Below are positions 7,201 through 14,643 of a stretch of 64,000 nucleotides of DNA, piece after piece. The position numbers and the translations under genes were made by a program. Where the stretch lies: positions 1 through 64,000 of the forward strand of contig JAWUWD010000038.1 of NCBI GenBank assembly GCA_034112085.1. The letters are read 5' to 3'. The DNA is from JAWUWD01 sp034112085 (lineage in GTDB: Bacteria > Bacteroidota > Bacteroidia > Cytophagales > Cyclobacteriaceae). The notes beneath the pieces are model-generated. The model was not told where the DNA came from. It saw only the letters and a list, made by a program, of their open reading frames with translations, and did no database searches. Position 1 is the first letter of the stretch. Every line of letters starts with the position of its first letter.

Positions 7201-8867
7201 AAATCATTCGATTCTAATCTTAATTCATTCAAATTAGTCAGGTTCCATATTTCAGTTGGAATAGGGCCAGTAAGCTGATTAGAGACTAAAGAAAATTCCT
7301 TAATATTAATAAGTCCGCCCAATTCTTGGGGTATTTCTCCTGTCAAATTATTATTACCGATATTGAGATTAGTCAAGTTATTCAAATTCCCTAATGACGT
7401 AGGAATACTTCCACTCAGTTGATTATCTCCTAAAAACAGAACAATCAAGTTGTTCAAGCTGCCTAATTCTACCGGAATTGTTCCATCTAGTTGATTGATA
7501 TATAGAGTCAATAATCTTAACTCTGTTAGATTACTTAATTCTTGTGGTATTTCTCCAGTGAGTACATTTTGGTGCAATGATAAATCGGTCATATTATCCA
7601 ACATTCCCAATTCCGGTGGGATTGTACCTGTAAGTTGATTGACTGCTAAATTTAACACACTCAATTTGGTGAGGTTGCCAAGTTCGATTGGAATACTGCC
7701 TGTCAATTGATTTTCATGTAAATACAAACCTGTCAACTCTGAAAGATCACTAAGTGAAGGTGGAATGGTTCCTCGTAAATTTCCGAGATGTAAATCAAGT
7801 GTAGTCACTCTTCCCTCAATTATTTCTACTCCGTTCCAAGTACTTATTGGCTGCGCAAGATCCCATTTATTAGTCCAGTTAGCCCCATCAGTACTATTAT
7901 ACAATGCTAATAAGGAAAGTGAGTCTGCTGCTGCCACAGAATTTGGATCGAAAGTGACACTAACTAGATATTTCTCAAAACTAACACCATCTTGAGCCGT
8001 AACTTTATAAATTCTTGGCTCCGTAAAATCATTTGTAATACCACTTGCCGGAGAAACTGTCGAATTTTCATCGATGGTGACCGTAGGGATTAATGCTAAT
8101 AGGTCTATTCCAAATACTACTTTTGCCTCTACCTTAGAATTGGCCACTTCAATGGCAAGGTTTGAAGTTGGTAAATTGCTTGGGTCAAAAGCTCCTCCAG
8201 GCGTCAAATATGGCCATAAAAAGTAAAGATTATCAAACATGTGCCCACCACCCAGCGCAATACTAGAATTAGCTGTAGTTGCATAATCCACATTATGGAT
8301 AAATAGGTATTCTCTAGAATGGTTTAGCTCATCTCCGGCAGTGGTATTACGCTCTATTAGGTTAAAATTTCCATCATTCTGCTGGTCCCTAAAAGAAACC
8401 ATGAGCTGCTTATCATTGTCCACATCCCATACTTGAAATGGAACATCAATGTAATCTTGATAAGTATAATCTCCCTCCGCAACTCCGGCACCAGAGCCAG
8501 TAGGAATAGTAAATCTATGTGCCTTTTGAGTTCCTTGTCCAAATCGAATCTCAATATTGTTGACATCAGATGTGTTCATTGAAGTATTTAAACCAATTCT
8601 TTTCAGGTAATGTGTGCCATTTGTATAACCCACTAAGTCAAGAAATGTACCAGTATTGATTTCTGTAAGACCAATATCAAATGTATTCGAAGTAATTATG
8701 GCCTCAGTAGTTTGCTCAGCAAATGAGTAGGAAATAATGTCGGTTTCACCCTGGGCTTTAGAGTTTGTAGTAAAACATACTACTAGCATAATAGGCAAGA
8801 CTAGTAATAGGTGATTAAGATGAATTGAACTCTTAATGAATTGTCCGTTCTGATTTTTTAATGTCAT
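4215..8867 (-). CDS. Large T9SS-exported protein with LRR, Ig-like repeats and FISUMP domain
   Basis: A 1550-residue secreted protein. A signal peptide covers about 15-38. A first Ig-like (DUF5018-like) repeat begins near 42 but is split by an inserted domain and resumes near 245-305. Plant-type leucine-rich repeats (consensus L-x-x-N-x-L-x-G-x-IP) span about 316-600. A further Ig-like repeat covers about 636-729. The next repeat starts with TDILSFKFSEEN, is interrupted by a FISUMP domain (about 742-936, with LWMADNLKA, LYNWYSV and GWQVPSDDDW), and resumes to about 1002. Five more Ig-like repeats follow to about 1460. The end (about 1473-1550) is a type A T9SS sorting domain: IFPNPVSEYL, SLSGKVV, GIYIVLIE. 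It is probably a surface or secreted adhesin; the ligand is unknown. Confidence 0.88.
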   Translation of the reverse strand: MTLKNQNGQFIKSSIHLNHLLLVLPIMLVVCFTTNSKAQGETDIISYSFAEQTTEAIITSNTFDIGLTEINTGTFLDLVGYTNGTHYLKRIGLNTSMNTSDVNNIEIRFGQGTQKAHRFTIPTGSGAGVAEGDYTYQDYIDVPFQVWDVDNDKQLMVSFRDQQNDGNFNLIERNTTAGDELNHSREYLFIHNVDYATTANSSIALGGGHMFDNLYFLWPYLTPGGAFDPSNLPTSNLAIEVANSKVEAKVVFGIDLLALIPTVTIDENSTVSPASGITNDFTEPRIYKVTAQDGVSFEKYLVSVTFDPNSVAAADSLSLLALYNSTDGANWTNKWDLAQPISTWNGVEIIEGRVTTLDLHLGNLRGTIPPSLSDLSELTGLYLHENQLTGSIPIELGNLTKLSVLNLAVNQLTGTIPPELGMLDNMTDLSLHQNVLTGEIPQELSNLTELRLLTLYINQLDGTIPVELGSLNNLIVLFLGDNQLSGSIPTSLGNLNNLTNLNIGNNNLTGEIPQELGGLINIKEFSLVSNQLTGPIPTEIWNLTNLNELRLESNDLSGSIPDEVANLSSLFGLTLYNNANLSGSIPNSITDLGLDDLRFSGTMICEPTNSAFQTWKSTVTIYQNSGIVCEITATDIEAFSVTGQTETSTPNTSTHTVDIEVVFGTDVTALVSTFTLSSGATAEVGATTQVSGTTANDIANPITYSITAEDGNTKQDWMVTVTIAPNNETDILSFKFSEENKVVDIDGNFYKAIPIGTQLWMADNLKATSFNNGESIPLVVNDSEWAALSTGGYSWFENNETDNKDTFGALYNWYSVETGELCPSGWQVPSDDDWSTLASFLGGNTIAGGKMKATGTEFWNAPNTAATNESGFNGLPGSNRVGNGIFSPRGHDGDWWTSTEKDAATAYPRNLQANTGVLDVEVNGTPKDFGYSVRCIQSPTNSQVNLVVPYGTDITSLVPTINLSTNASIDPGIGVAQDFTNPVTYMVTAEDGETTQNWTVTVTIAPNTATDFTAFSFTEETAGAIIDDTAHTLDIEVAYGTDVTVIVSSYTLSARATAEVETTAQVSGTTGNDFTNPVTYTVTAEDATTIQDWVVTVTIAPSNETDILDFSLSEQRGDASIDATSHTIDIEVAYETSLAALIPIITLSDGASVNPEDQVAQDFTNPVAYTVTAEDATTIQDWVVTVTIAPSTETDIIGFSLSEQTGDVSIDATSHTIDIEVAYETSLAALIPIITLSDGASVNPEDQVAQDFTNPVAYTVTAEDGATTQDWIVTVTIAPSNETDILGFSIPEQTGEASIDATNHTIDIEVAYETSLVALIPTITLSDGASVNPEGQVAQDFTNAITYTVMAEDRATTQDWIVTVTIAPSTETDILGFSISEQTAEASIDPVNYTIGIEVINKTNLASLAPSFELSDGATVKVGSVDQISGTTINDFGNVVNYIVTAEDGVTEQVWVITVSEEFILGVENSNSIISIFPNPVSEYLTIEFAAFPQTSVSVSITSLSGKVVKRDNVKDTDRIVIDVKNYERGIYIVLIEHGERKQLFRFVKE
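4766..5566 (-). repeat. Tandem 267-bp near-identical Ig-like repeat units
   Basis: The landmark GGTGCAATGGTGACCGT recurs (in plus-strand reading) near 4765, 5032, 5299 and 5566, exactly 267 bases (89 codons) apart. The units are almost identical in DNA, differing at scattered sites. They encode three or more consecutive Ig-like repeats of the 1550-residue protein. Neighbouring repeats further upstream in the gene are more diverged and 95 codons long. The array could recombine and change copy number. Confidence 0.85.
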
Positions 8868-9179
8868 AATTAAAGTTTTTCAATAGAAGGATGGAATGAA
8901 CAGGTTTGACTTTACGATTCAAATTTGAGATAATCATAGTAGAATTTCCTTTACATATGTAAAGGAATTCTACTCATTTTTCTTACCTCTTATAGGGCAA
9001 ATTTTCGTCCATTTAGCACAGATTAGAGCTAATAAGAGATCGCTTAATGTTATTCATCACAACACACATAATCCAGTTTATGTGTTATACCCTGCGAAGA
9101 TACTTTTTCTTAGGCGTTTAATTATTATTTCTTATCCAAATAATTATATAAAAAAACTAATTATCTCATATTCAATAGC
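8868..9179. other. 312-base gene-free stretch upstream of the LRR gene
   Basis: No coding frame is convincing here. It holds the near-perfect 35-base inverted repeat at 8939-8973 and a second hairpin with arms ACACATAA (9064-9071) and TTATGTGT (9078-9085). The promoter of the minus-strand LRR gene should lie here; I see no clean TAnnTTTG box close to its start. Confidence 0.5.
8939..8973. promoter_or_regulatory. Long inverted repeat upstream of the LRR gene
   Basis: The left arm GTAGAATTTCCTTTACAT and right arm ATGTAAAGGAATTCTAC are complementary over 17 pairs with one bulged T and no loop (centre ATAT). It is 72 bases upstream of the start of the 1550-residue protein gene. The lack of a loop favours a protein-binding operator over an RNA hairpin, but a terminator of the upstream minus-strand gene cannot be excluded. 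Confidence 0.5.
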
Positions 9180-9605
9180 TTACCTAAGGCCTGTCCCCAT
9201 GAAGATAAATATAGTATTCAATAGTTCACCGCTTTTAGCTCTTGATGCTATCACCACATCAGAGGGTAGCATAATAATAAAAATTATCAAGAGACTATAA
9301 ACCAAGGCTGGTATGTAGTGCATCAGATCTTTGTATGAAAAGGGCTTGTTCAATAATGAAGATCGTGCAAATAGATAAAGAGTAGAGCCAAATAAGAGTA
9401 CTGAGAATTCTGAAAAAGCAATCAATCTAAAATCTTTACCAAATACCTCCGATATATAGAGAACACGACCTGCTAACCCTATTGCTAGTACAAGTACTAA
9501 AAATGCGATATAACCATTTATATTCTTTCTGTTCTTAGCTGATAGAAAGTAGATCAACAATAAAAACAGACTTTGGAAAAAGCCAAAAGAGACCAGTTGA
9601 TTCAA
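9180..9605 (-). pseudogene. N-terminal membrane half of an AraC-type regulator, truncated
   Basis: A 141-residue open frame of membrane segments, beginning MNQLVSFGFFQSLFLLLIYF and containing the pattern FGSTLYLFARSSLL...KDLMHYIPAL, typical of the 7-TM sensor half of Bacteroidota AraC-family regulators (usually about 350-380 residues). It stops after about four segments with a TAA at 9180-9182. No helix-turn-helix domain follows in any frame down to 8868. It is therefore probably a remnant that lost its DNA-binding half. A short genuine membrane protein is possible but less likely. Confidence 0.6.
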
Positions 9606-9680
9606 AAAGGATTGTATAGCTTCCGCTTTAAGCCTCCTGTCATACTACAAACAGCAGCCCTTTATATTGTCTAAAAATAA

Positions 9681-9884
9681 TTACTTAATCTGGAATTGAT
9701 TGACTTGTTCAACAGAACTATGGTTCATCTCTAGATTTTCTTTATAAAAAACATCAAAAGAAGCTTTATTTTCCCAAACAGTTATAGTTAAGTAATCAGG
9801 ATTGTGTACATATCCACGTGGAGACATACCGTCCATCAACTCTAACTCCATATGTCCCCTGCCTTTTTCGCTTTGCTTAGCCAT
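9681..9884 (-). CDS. Short antibiotic-monooxygenase-like (dimeric alpha/beta barrel) protein
   Basis: A 67-residue frame with the segment HNPDYLTITVWENKASFDVFY, which resembles the central strand-helix part of ABM / dimeric alpha-beta barrel proteins (W-E-x-K-x-x-F-x-x-F). Compared with full ABM domains of about 95 residues it lacks the first strand. The upstream DNA belongs to the end of the next gene, so the missing part is not nearby. The product may be a truncated domain or a gene remnant. The neighbour at 9920-10381 has a similar central segment (HPEVMVLGFWKDVESRNNF), so the two may be related by duplication. Confidence 0.5.
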   Translation of the reverse strand: MAKQSEKGRGHMELELMDGMSPRGYVHNPDYLTITVWENKASFDVFYKENLEMNHSSVEQVNQFQIK

Positions 9885-9919
9885 TCTTGTCTAAATTTTT
9901 GGAATAATTTTTTATCATT

Positions 9920-10381
9920 TTACCAAAAATAAGTAACCACATTATACTTTTCCGGGTTCAATTCAAAAGAAAGGTCTTCTTTCATTTCATAATAAATCAC
10001 ATCAAAATTGGACCAGATGTGTCTTCTCATTTGCTGAAATGTGGGCATTTCAGCATCTATATCCACAAGAAAATTATTTCTGCTTTCCACGTCTTTCCAA
10101 AAACCTAGTACCATAACTTCTGGATGATAATTGCCCTGAGTTGGTGTATTTATAATGGCATGTCCACCAAACCCTTGATAACTCATTCTCTTTGCAATAG
10201 GAAAAGCTGCCTTAAAATATTCTCGTAGCTTTTCTGTCGTTTCTGGCTTTTGATTCAGAAATAGAATATCCATTACTTCTCCTTTTTTAAAAGCGTAAGC
10301 CTTTTTATCTGCTTGTGCACTTACTACTAAAACAGTAGCATTAAGAAGTAGTACCATCAATGATTTTTTTAATAATTCCAT
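9920..10381 (-). CDS. Exported alpha/beta-barrel-like protein
   Basis: A protein of 153 residues from the ATG at 10379-10381. That start gives a good signal peptide (MELLKKSLMVLLLNATVLVVSAQA), whereas the upstream extension would begin at a TTG and bury it. The mature part starts AYAFKKGEVMDILFLN and contains YHPEVMVLGFWKD, a dimeric alpha-beta-barrel-like arrangement, and ends YNVVTYFW. Export to the periplasm is predicted. No catalytic residues are recognisable and the function is unknown. The 67-residue gene follows 35 bases downstream on the same strand. Confidence 0.6.
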   Translation of the reverse strand: MELLKKSLMVLLLNATVLVVSAQADKKAYAFKKGEVMDILFLNQKPETTEKLREYFKAAFPIAKRMSYQGFGGHAIINTPTQGNYHPEVMVLGFWKDVESRNNFLVDIDAEMPTFQQMRRHIWSNFDVIYYEMKEDLSFELNPEKYNVVTYFW

Positions 10382-10725
10382 AAGTCTTTTATTTATTTTT
10401 TTGTTCCGCCAAATGTAAAATACCACCAAGTGAAAGTGCTATAAAAAGAACCTAGAAAGATGCAGATACAGTAAACGTACGAATTAGGTGGGCTTAAGCA
10501 TAAACTATCTCAAGGCAAGACCATGGAGATAGTAGTTAGCGCTTGCAAACTCAAATATTATATTTCGAAAGTCTATTGGTGAATTTGACACTTAATCATA
10601 TGGACATTATTGCTAATCATCCATGTTCAAAATGAAGTCAAGTGAACGGACATTCCAATCCTTTCTCAAAGCGGTTGGGATGTTTGTTTTTATTCGTTTA
10701 TTTTGTTCAAATTATAAACTATAAC
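10382..10725. other. 344-base intergenic region upstream of yajC
   Basis: A divergent region between the exported protein (minus) and yajC (plus). The plus-strand frame here can be extended from a GTG at 10642, but the extension (MNGHSNPFSKRLGC...) does not match the YajC family, so it is treated as untranslated leader. No clear promoter box, RNA or repeat was seen. Confidence 0.5.
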
Positions 10726-11043
10726 ATGCTCAACTCAATATTGCTACAAGCAGAACAAGGTTCTGGCTTCGGCATCCAAAACATTATTTTCTTTGCTGGA
10801 ATTGCCTTAGTATTTTACTTTTTCATGATCAGACCACAGCAGAAGAAGCAAAAGGATCAAAAGAAATTTATAGAAGAAATCAAAAAAGGAGATGCTGTAG
10901 TGACTATCGGTGGTATCAAAGGTAAAGTAGTAGAGGTATCTGATACGACAGTAATACTTGACGTTGATAGAGGAAGCAAAATCACTTTCCAAAAGACTGC
11001 CATCTCTAAAGATTCGACTGCAGGTATAGAGCCAGCTAAATAA
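10726..11043 (+). CDS. yajC: Sec translocase accessory subunit YajC
   Basis: A 105-residue protein from ATG 10726. It has one membrane segment at about 19-37 (IIFFAGIALVFYFFMIRPQQ) with the family hallmark MIRPQQKKQK directly after it, then a small cytoplasmic domain with GDAVVTIGGIKGKVVE. YajC associates with SecDF-YidC at the inner membrane and assists Sec export. Start choice: the frame is open to a GTG at 10642, but family members begin a few residues before the membrane segment, as ATG 10726 does. ybbR and coaE follow immediately, an order conserved in Bacteroidota. Confidence 0.92.
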   Translation: MLNSILLQAEQGSGFGIQNIIFFAGIALVFYFFMIRPQQKKQKDQKKFIEEIKKGDAVVTIGGIKGKVVEVSDTTVILDVDRGSKITFQKTAISKDSTAGIEPAK

Positions 11044-11048
11044 TATCA

Positions 11049-12014
11049 GTGGGAGCTTTCAAGAACATATTGCAAAACATCAGCTCCCCAAAAGGAAATA
11101 ACTGGAAAGCTATTATACTGTCTATTATGGCAGCATCAGTTTTCTGGTTATTTCAATCCTTGAATAAGGAATATTCCACCAATCTCAATTACCCCATCGT
11201 ATTTGACTACCCCGCTGAACAATATGTGGTAATCAAAAAATTGCCCGATGAGGTGCAAATTAACGTCAACGGTATCGGGTGGAATATATTTAGAAAAACA
11301 TTTTCAATTGGGCTCATTCCTATCAGAGTTCCTCTAGAAAACCCATCTACGACTCCCAAGATTATTGGCACCTCCTTATTGGCCAATATCAATGATCAGC
11401 TACCGCAATTCCAAGTCAACTATGTCATCACGGATACTTTGTTCCTTGATATAGATCAGAAGTCTTCACGCACATTTAAGATATTCGCTGATAGCTTATC
11501 CATTGACATTAAAAACAACTACCGAATCACCAGTAATCTCATAATCGATCCTGACTCAGTCACGATCATGGGCCCTATATCTATCATCACGCAACTACCC
11601 CCAAACTTACCAATAAGGATTAGTCAACAAAATATCGATGAGCCCTTTGATGATGATATCAAGTTTGAGATCAGGGGCTTCCAACAGTCCCTTCTAGAGG
11701 TAACTCCAGAAAACATCAATGTGGAATTTGAGGTGGAAGAATATGTAACGGTATCTTATACCACAAGTCTACTTGTGGCAGACAGCATTCCGTCCAATAT
11801 TTACGCTATTGATAGTACTGTTAATGTGACCTATAGCATTCCTAGATCAGCTCAAGCCAGCGTTGACAAAGATCAAATCCATGTGGTTGCTCTACCTGAA
11901 ACACTTAATAAAGAAGATTCTACTGTAGAGCTATCTATCAGAAACTATCCCGAACAAATTGCTGAGATAAAGCTAGACAGCACCTCTCAGTTGATGAAAG
12001 TTATCTATGAGTAA
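11049..12014 (+). CDS. YbbR-domain protein (CdaR-like)
   Basis: A 321-residue protein starting at GTG 11049, five bases after yajC. It has one membrane segment near residues 20-36 (WKAIILSIMAASVFWLFQSL) and a periplasmic part with YbbR-type repeats; the repeated pattern Y-P-x-x-(F/Y)-x-x-P and paired (P)-x-x-V-x-V-x-G segments are visible near 50-75 and 155-175. In Firmicutes YbbR/CdaR regulates the diadenylate cyclase CdaA, but no cyclase gene lies here, so that role is not supported by context. The end overlaps coaE by eight bases, indicating coupling. Confidence 0.82.
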   Translation: MGAFKNILQNISSPKGNNWKAIILSIMAASVFWLFQSLNKEYSTNLNYPIVFDYPAEQYVVIKKLPDEVQINVNGIGWNIFRKTFSIGLIPIRVPLENPSTTPKIIGTSLLANINDQLPQFQVNYVITDTLFLDIDQKSSRTFKIFADSLSIDIKNNYRITSNLIIDPDSVTIMGPISIITQLPPNLPIRISQQNIDEPFDDDIKFEIRGFQQSLLEVTPENINVEFEVEEYVTVSYTTSLLVADSIPSNIYAIDSTVNVTYSIPRSAQASVDKDQIHVVALPETLNKEDSTVELSIRNYPEQIAEIKLDSTSQLMKVIYE

Positions 12015-12615
12015 TCGTCCACTCCAAATTGGTATTACTGGTGGTATTGGTGCAGGAAAAAGCATCATTTGCAAAATATTCAATACACTCGGTGTACCCG
12101 TTTATTCAGCTGATGATCGTGCCAAGTGGCTGATGAATAATGATAATAAGCTCAAGAGTGACATCATCTCCGAATTTTCTGACAAAGCCTATAAATCTGG
12201 TAATCTCGATCGCCAATATCTGGCGAAAAATGCTTTTCATGATTCAGAAAAACTAGAACTACTCAACAGCTTGGTTCATCCTGCAGTAGCTATCGATTAT
12301 AAAGATTGGATAGCTGGACATAAAGGTGACGCTTACGTGATCAAAGAAGCAGCTTTATTGTTTGAGATGGGGAGTCATCAATACATGGATTTCACTTTGG
12401 TAGTGACTGCTCCAAAATCAGTGAGAATAGATCGGATCAAAAGTAGAGACCCACAGCGTAGTGAAGCTCAAATAATGGCCATCATTGATAAGCAAATGGA
12501 TAGGGAAACATCTGTGAAGATGGCAGACTATGTGGTTGCTAATGACTCGGCCACACCTGTACTTCCTAGAGTGCTAGACTTGCATCAAGTGTTTTTGTCT
12601 AAGAGCAATCGCTAA
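12007..12615 (+). CDS. coaE: Dephospho-CoA kinase
   Basis: A 202-residue cytoplasmic P-loop kinase that phosphorylates dephospho-CoA at the 3' hydroxyl, the last step of CoA synthesis. The Walker A loop is GITGGIGAGKS at residues 9-19, followed by VYSADDRAK, which carries the conserved acidic pair for substrate binding, and the later LLFEMG and RIKSRDPQ lid motifs. Its length is normal for the family. It overlaps ybbR by eight bases at the start and the convergent psd gene by four bases at the end. Confidence 0.95.
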   Translation: MSNRPLQIGITGGIGAGKSIICKIFNTLGVPVYSADDRAKWLMNNDNKLKSDIISEFSDKAYKSGNLDRQYLAKNAFHDSEKLELLNSLVHPAVAIDYKDWIAGHKGDAYVIKEAALLFEMGSHQYMDFTLVVTAPKSVRIDRIKSRDPQRSEAQIMAIIDKQMDRETSVKMADYVVANDSATPVLPRVLDLHQVFLSKSNR

Positions 12616-13271
12616 GAAAGCTCTGCAATTACGGTCTTACCACCAACGGTCTTATCACCGATATTGACAGTGATCTTAGCATCAAGTGGTAAGTAAAGGT
12701 CTACCCTAGATCCAAACTTGATAAAGCCAAATTCTTGTCCTTGTTCGAGTTGGTCCTCAGCTTTAACATACCATTTGATTCTTCGAGCCAATGCGCCAGC
12801 GATCTGACGAAATAGGATCTGAACACCTGCCTTGTTTTCAGCAACTACTGTAGTTCTCTCGTTCTCTGTGCTCGACTTAGGATGCCAAGCTACAAGGTAC
12901 TTCCCAGGATGGTATTTGAAGTATTTGATCACGCCTGCAATAGGCATTCGGTTGACATGGACATTGATAGGAGACATAAATATAGATACCTGACGCCTTT
13001 TTTCATGAAGATACTCTGTCTCTTCAGCCTCCTCAATCACCACAACTTTTCCATCAGCAGGAGCGATGATATGATTTTCATTGATATCAATGGTCTTGTT
13101 TGGATGTCTAAAAAATTGTAAAATAATCAAGTAGAAGACTATGCTCGCCCCTATCACTCCATTGAGTAACAATGTATTAGTAGGGAAGAAATAGCTAACA
13201 GAGTAGCCAATTGCGGCAAATACGATGAGTAGCACAAATAATAATGTCCTTCCTTCTTTATGTATAGTCAT
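12612..13271 (-). CDS. psd: Phosphatidylserine decarboxylase, short archaeal-type
   Basis: A 219-residue protein that makes phosphatidylethanolamine from phosphatidylserine at the inner membrane. There are two N-terminal hydrophobic segments (about 9-28 and 33-53), then PADGKVVVIE (71-80), MSPINVHVNR (99-108) and HPGKYLVAWHPKS. The self-cleavage site is FGS at 186-188, where Ser188 would become the pyruvoyl group. The size fits the shorter psd class common in Bacteroidota. It lies 32 bases downstream of the glutamate dehydrogenase gene and close to cdsA, both on the same strand; CdsA supplies CDP-diacylglycerol to the same pathway. Confidence 0.92.
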   Translation of the reverse strand: MTIHKEGRTLLFVLLIVFAAIGYSVSYFFPTNTLLLNGVIGASIVFYLIILQFFRHPNKTIDINENHIIAPADGKVVVIEEAEETEYLHEKRRQVSIFMSPINVHVNRMPIAGVIKYFKYHPGKYLVAWHPKSSTENERTTVVAENKAGVQILFRQIAGALARRIKWYVKAEDQLEQGQEFGFIKFGSRVDLYLPLDAKITVNIGDKTVGGKTVIAELS

Positions 13272-13303
13272 GATTCCAATTTACAATGAGATATTAGAAA
13301 GGT

Positions 13304-14578
13304 TTAATAACCCCCTCTATATTTATATGTTTTAGCAACTTTATCAATTGCCACTATGTATGCCGCTATTCGCATGGGCACATTATATTCAAGGGAAGTC
13401 TTATAAACATTCTCAAACGCATCTTTCATGATCCTATCAGATCTTCTATTAACCCGCTCTTTTGTCCATTTATATCCCAATCGGTTTTGTACCCATTCGA
13501 AGTAAGATACTGTCACACCGCCAGCATTCGCCAAGATATCCGGAGCAACCATTATCCCTTTTTCGTTGATGATCGCATCGGCTTTATATGAGGTCGGTCC
13601 GTTTGCACCTTCTACTATTAGTTTAGCTCTGATTGCTCTCGCATTGTGCGCAGTGATTACATCTTCTTTAGCTGCAGGAATCAGCACATCCACTTCCAAA
13701 GTCAGTAAATCATCGGCAGGGATAATTTCAGCACCTTTGAAGCCTTCCAATGATCCTTTATGATCATCACGATAAGCTATCGCTTCTTTGATGTTGATTC
13801 CATCCAGGTTCAAATATGCCCCAGAGATATCACTTATTGCCACTACTTTAACGCCTCTTTCTTCCAATAGTAAGGCAGCAAATGATCCTACATTTCCAAA
13901 CCCTTGTACCGCGGCAGTAGAGTTGTATGGGTTTATTTGTAACTTTTCCATGGCTGCAAGTGCCGATACCATAACTCCTCTCCCTGTTGCTTCTGTTCTT
14001 CCTAGTGATCCACCCAATACCAAAGGTTTTCCTGTGACCATTGAGTTTACAGTTTTTCCTGCCGCACGTGAATAAGTATCCATCATCCAAGCCATTTCTC
14101 TTGGACCTGTACCCATGTCAGGAGCTGGAATATCTTTATCAGGACCGAATACTTCTAGCATTGATTGCGTGTATGCTCGTGTGAGTCTTTCGATTTCACC
14201 GGCAGACATCTCTCTTGGGTTACACCTTACACCACCTTTGGCTCCACCATAAGGGATATCTACTACGGCACATTTCCAAGTCATCCACGCAGCCAAAGCT
14301 TTCACTTCATCAATATGCACATCTGGATCGAAACGAACACCGCCCTTTGAAGGACCTAATATGTTTGAATGAATTACTCGATGACCTTCGAATACACGGA
14401 TGGACCCATCGTCCATAGTGACAGGGAGTGATACAGTAACTTGTTTAGCAGGGGACTTTAAAACATTGTAAACCTCTTCGTCTAACCCAAGGGCTTCAGA
14501 AGCGATTTTAAACCTTGACATCATGGACTCAAAAGGATTTTCGTTATCCGTAATAGGGGCAGGTTCTTTATAACTCAT
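13304..14578 (-). CDS. Glutamate dehydrogenase (Glu/Leu/Phe/Val family)
   Basis: A 424-residue oxidoreductase that interconverts glutamate with 2-oxoglutarate and ammonia. Visible motifs: GPSKGGVRF (substrate Lys loop), PYGGAKGGV with the catalytic-region lysine, DIPAPDMGTGPREMAW (catalytic Asp), and the Rossmann GFGNVGSFAA for NAD(P). Start choice: the frame opens at 14605, but a good TAGCTTTG promoter box lies at 14603-14610, so that start cannot be on the transcript; ATG at 14576-14578 gives MSYKEPAP, which matches the family. The gene sits between cdsA and psd, which otherwise form a lipid pair, with its own promoter. Confidence 0.93.
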   Translation of the reverse strand: MSYKEPAPITDNENPFESMMSRFKIASEALGLDEEVYNVLKSPAKQVTVSLPVTMDDGSIRVFEGHRVIHSNILGPSKGGVRFDPDVHIDEVKALAAWMTWKCAVVDIPYGGAKGGVRCNPREMSAGEIERLTRAYTQSMLEVFGPDKDIPAPDMGTGPREMAWMMDTYSRAAGKTVNSMVTGKPLVLGGSLGRTEATGRGVMVSALAAMEKLQINPYNSTAAVQGFGNVGSFAALLLEERGVKVVAISDISGAYLNLDGINIKEAIAYRDDHKGSLEGFKGAEIIPADDLLTLEVDVLIPAAKEDVITAHNARAIRAKLIVEGANGPTSYKADAIINEKGIMVAPDILANAGGVTVSYFEWVQNRLGYKWTKERVNRRSDRIMKDAFENVYKTSLEYNVPMRIAAYIVAIDKVAKTYKYRGGY

Positions 14579-14602
14579 AGTGTAGTTAAAATTTTGATGG
14601 CG

Positions 14603-14610
14603 CAAAGCTA
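14603..14610 (-). promoter_or_regulatory. Promoter -7 box of glutamate dehydrogenase
   Basis: TAGCTTTG on the minus strand matches the Bacteroidota -7 consensus TAnnTTTG. Initiation is expected near 14597, leaving a leader of about 20 bases before the ATG at 14578. No clear TTTG is seen 19 bases further upstream. Confidence 0.55.
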
Positions 14611-14643
14611 TAGAAATAATAAACTAAACACCCTAATATCAAT

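Noticed and set aside
10642..10725. N-terminal extension of YajC from a GTG
   Set aside because: The extension has no match to the YajC family and places the membrane helix too far from the start.
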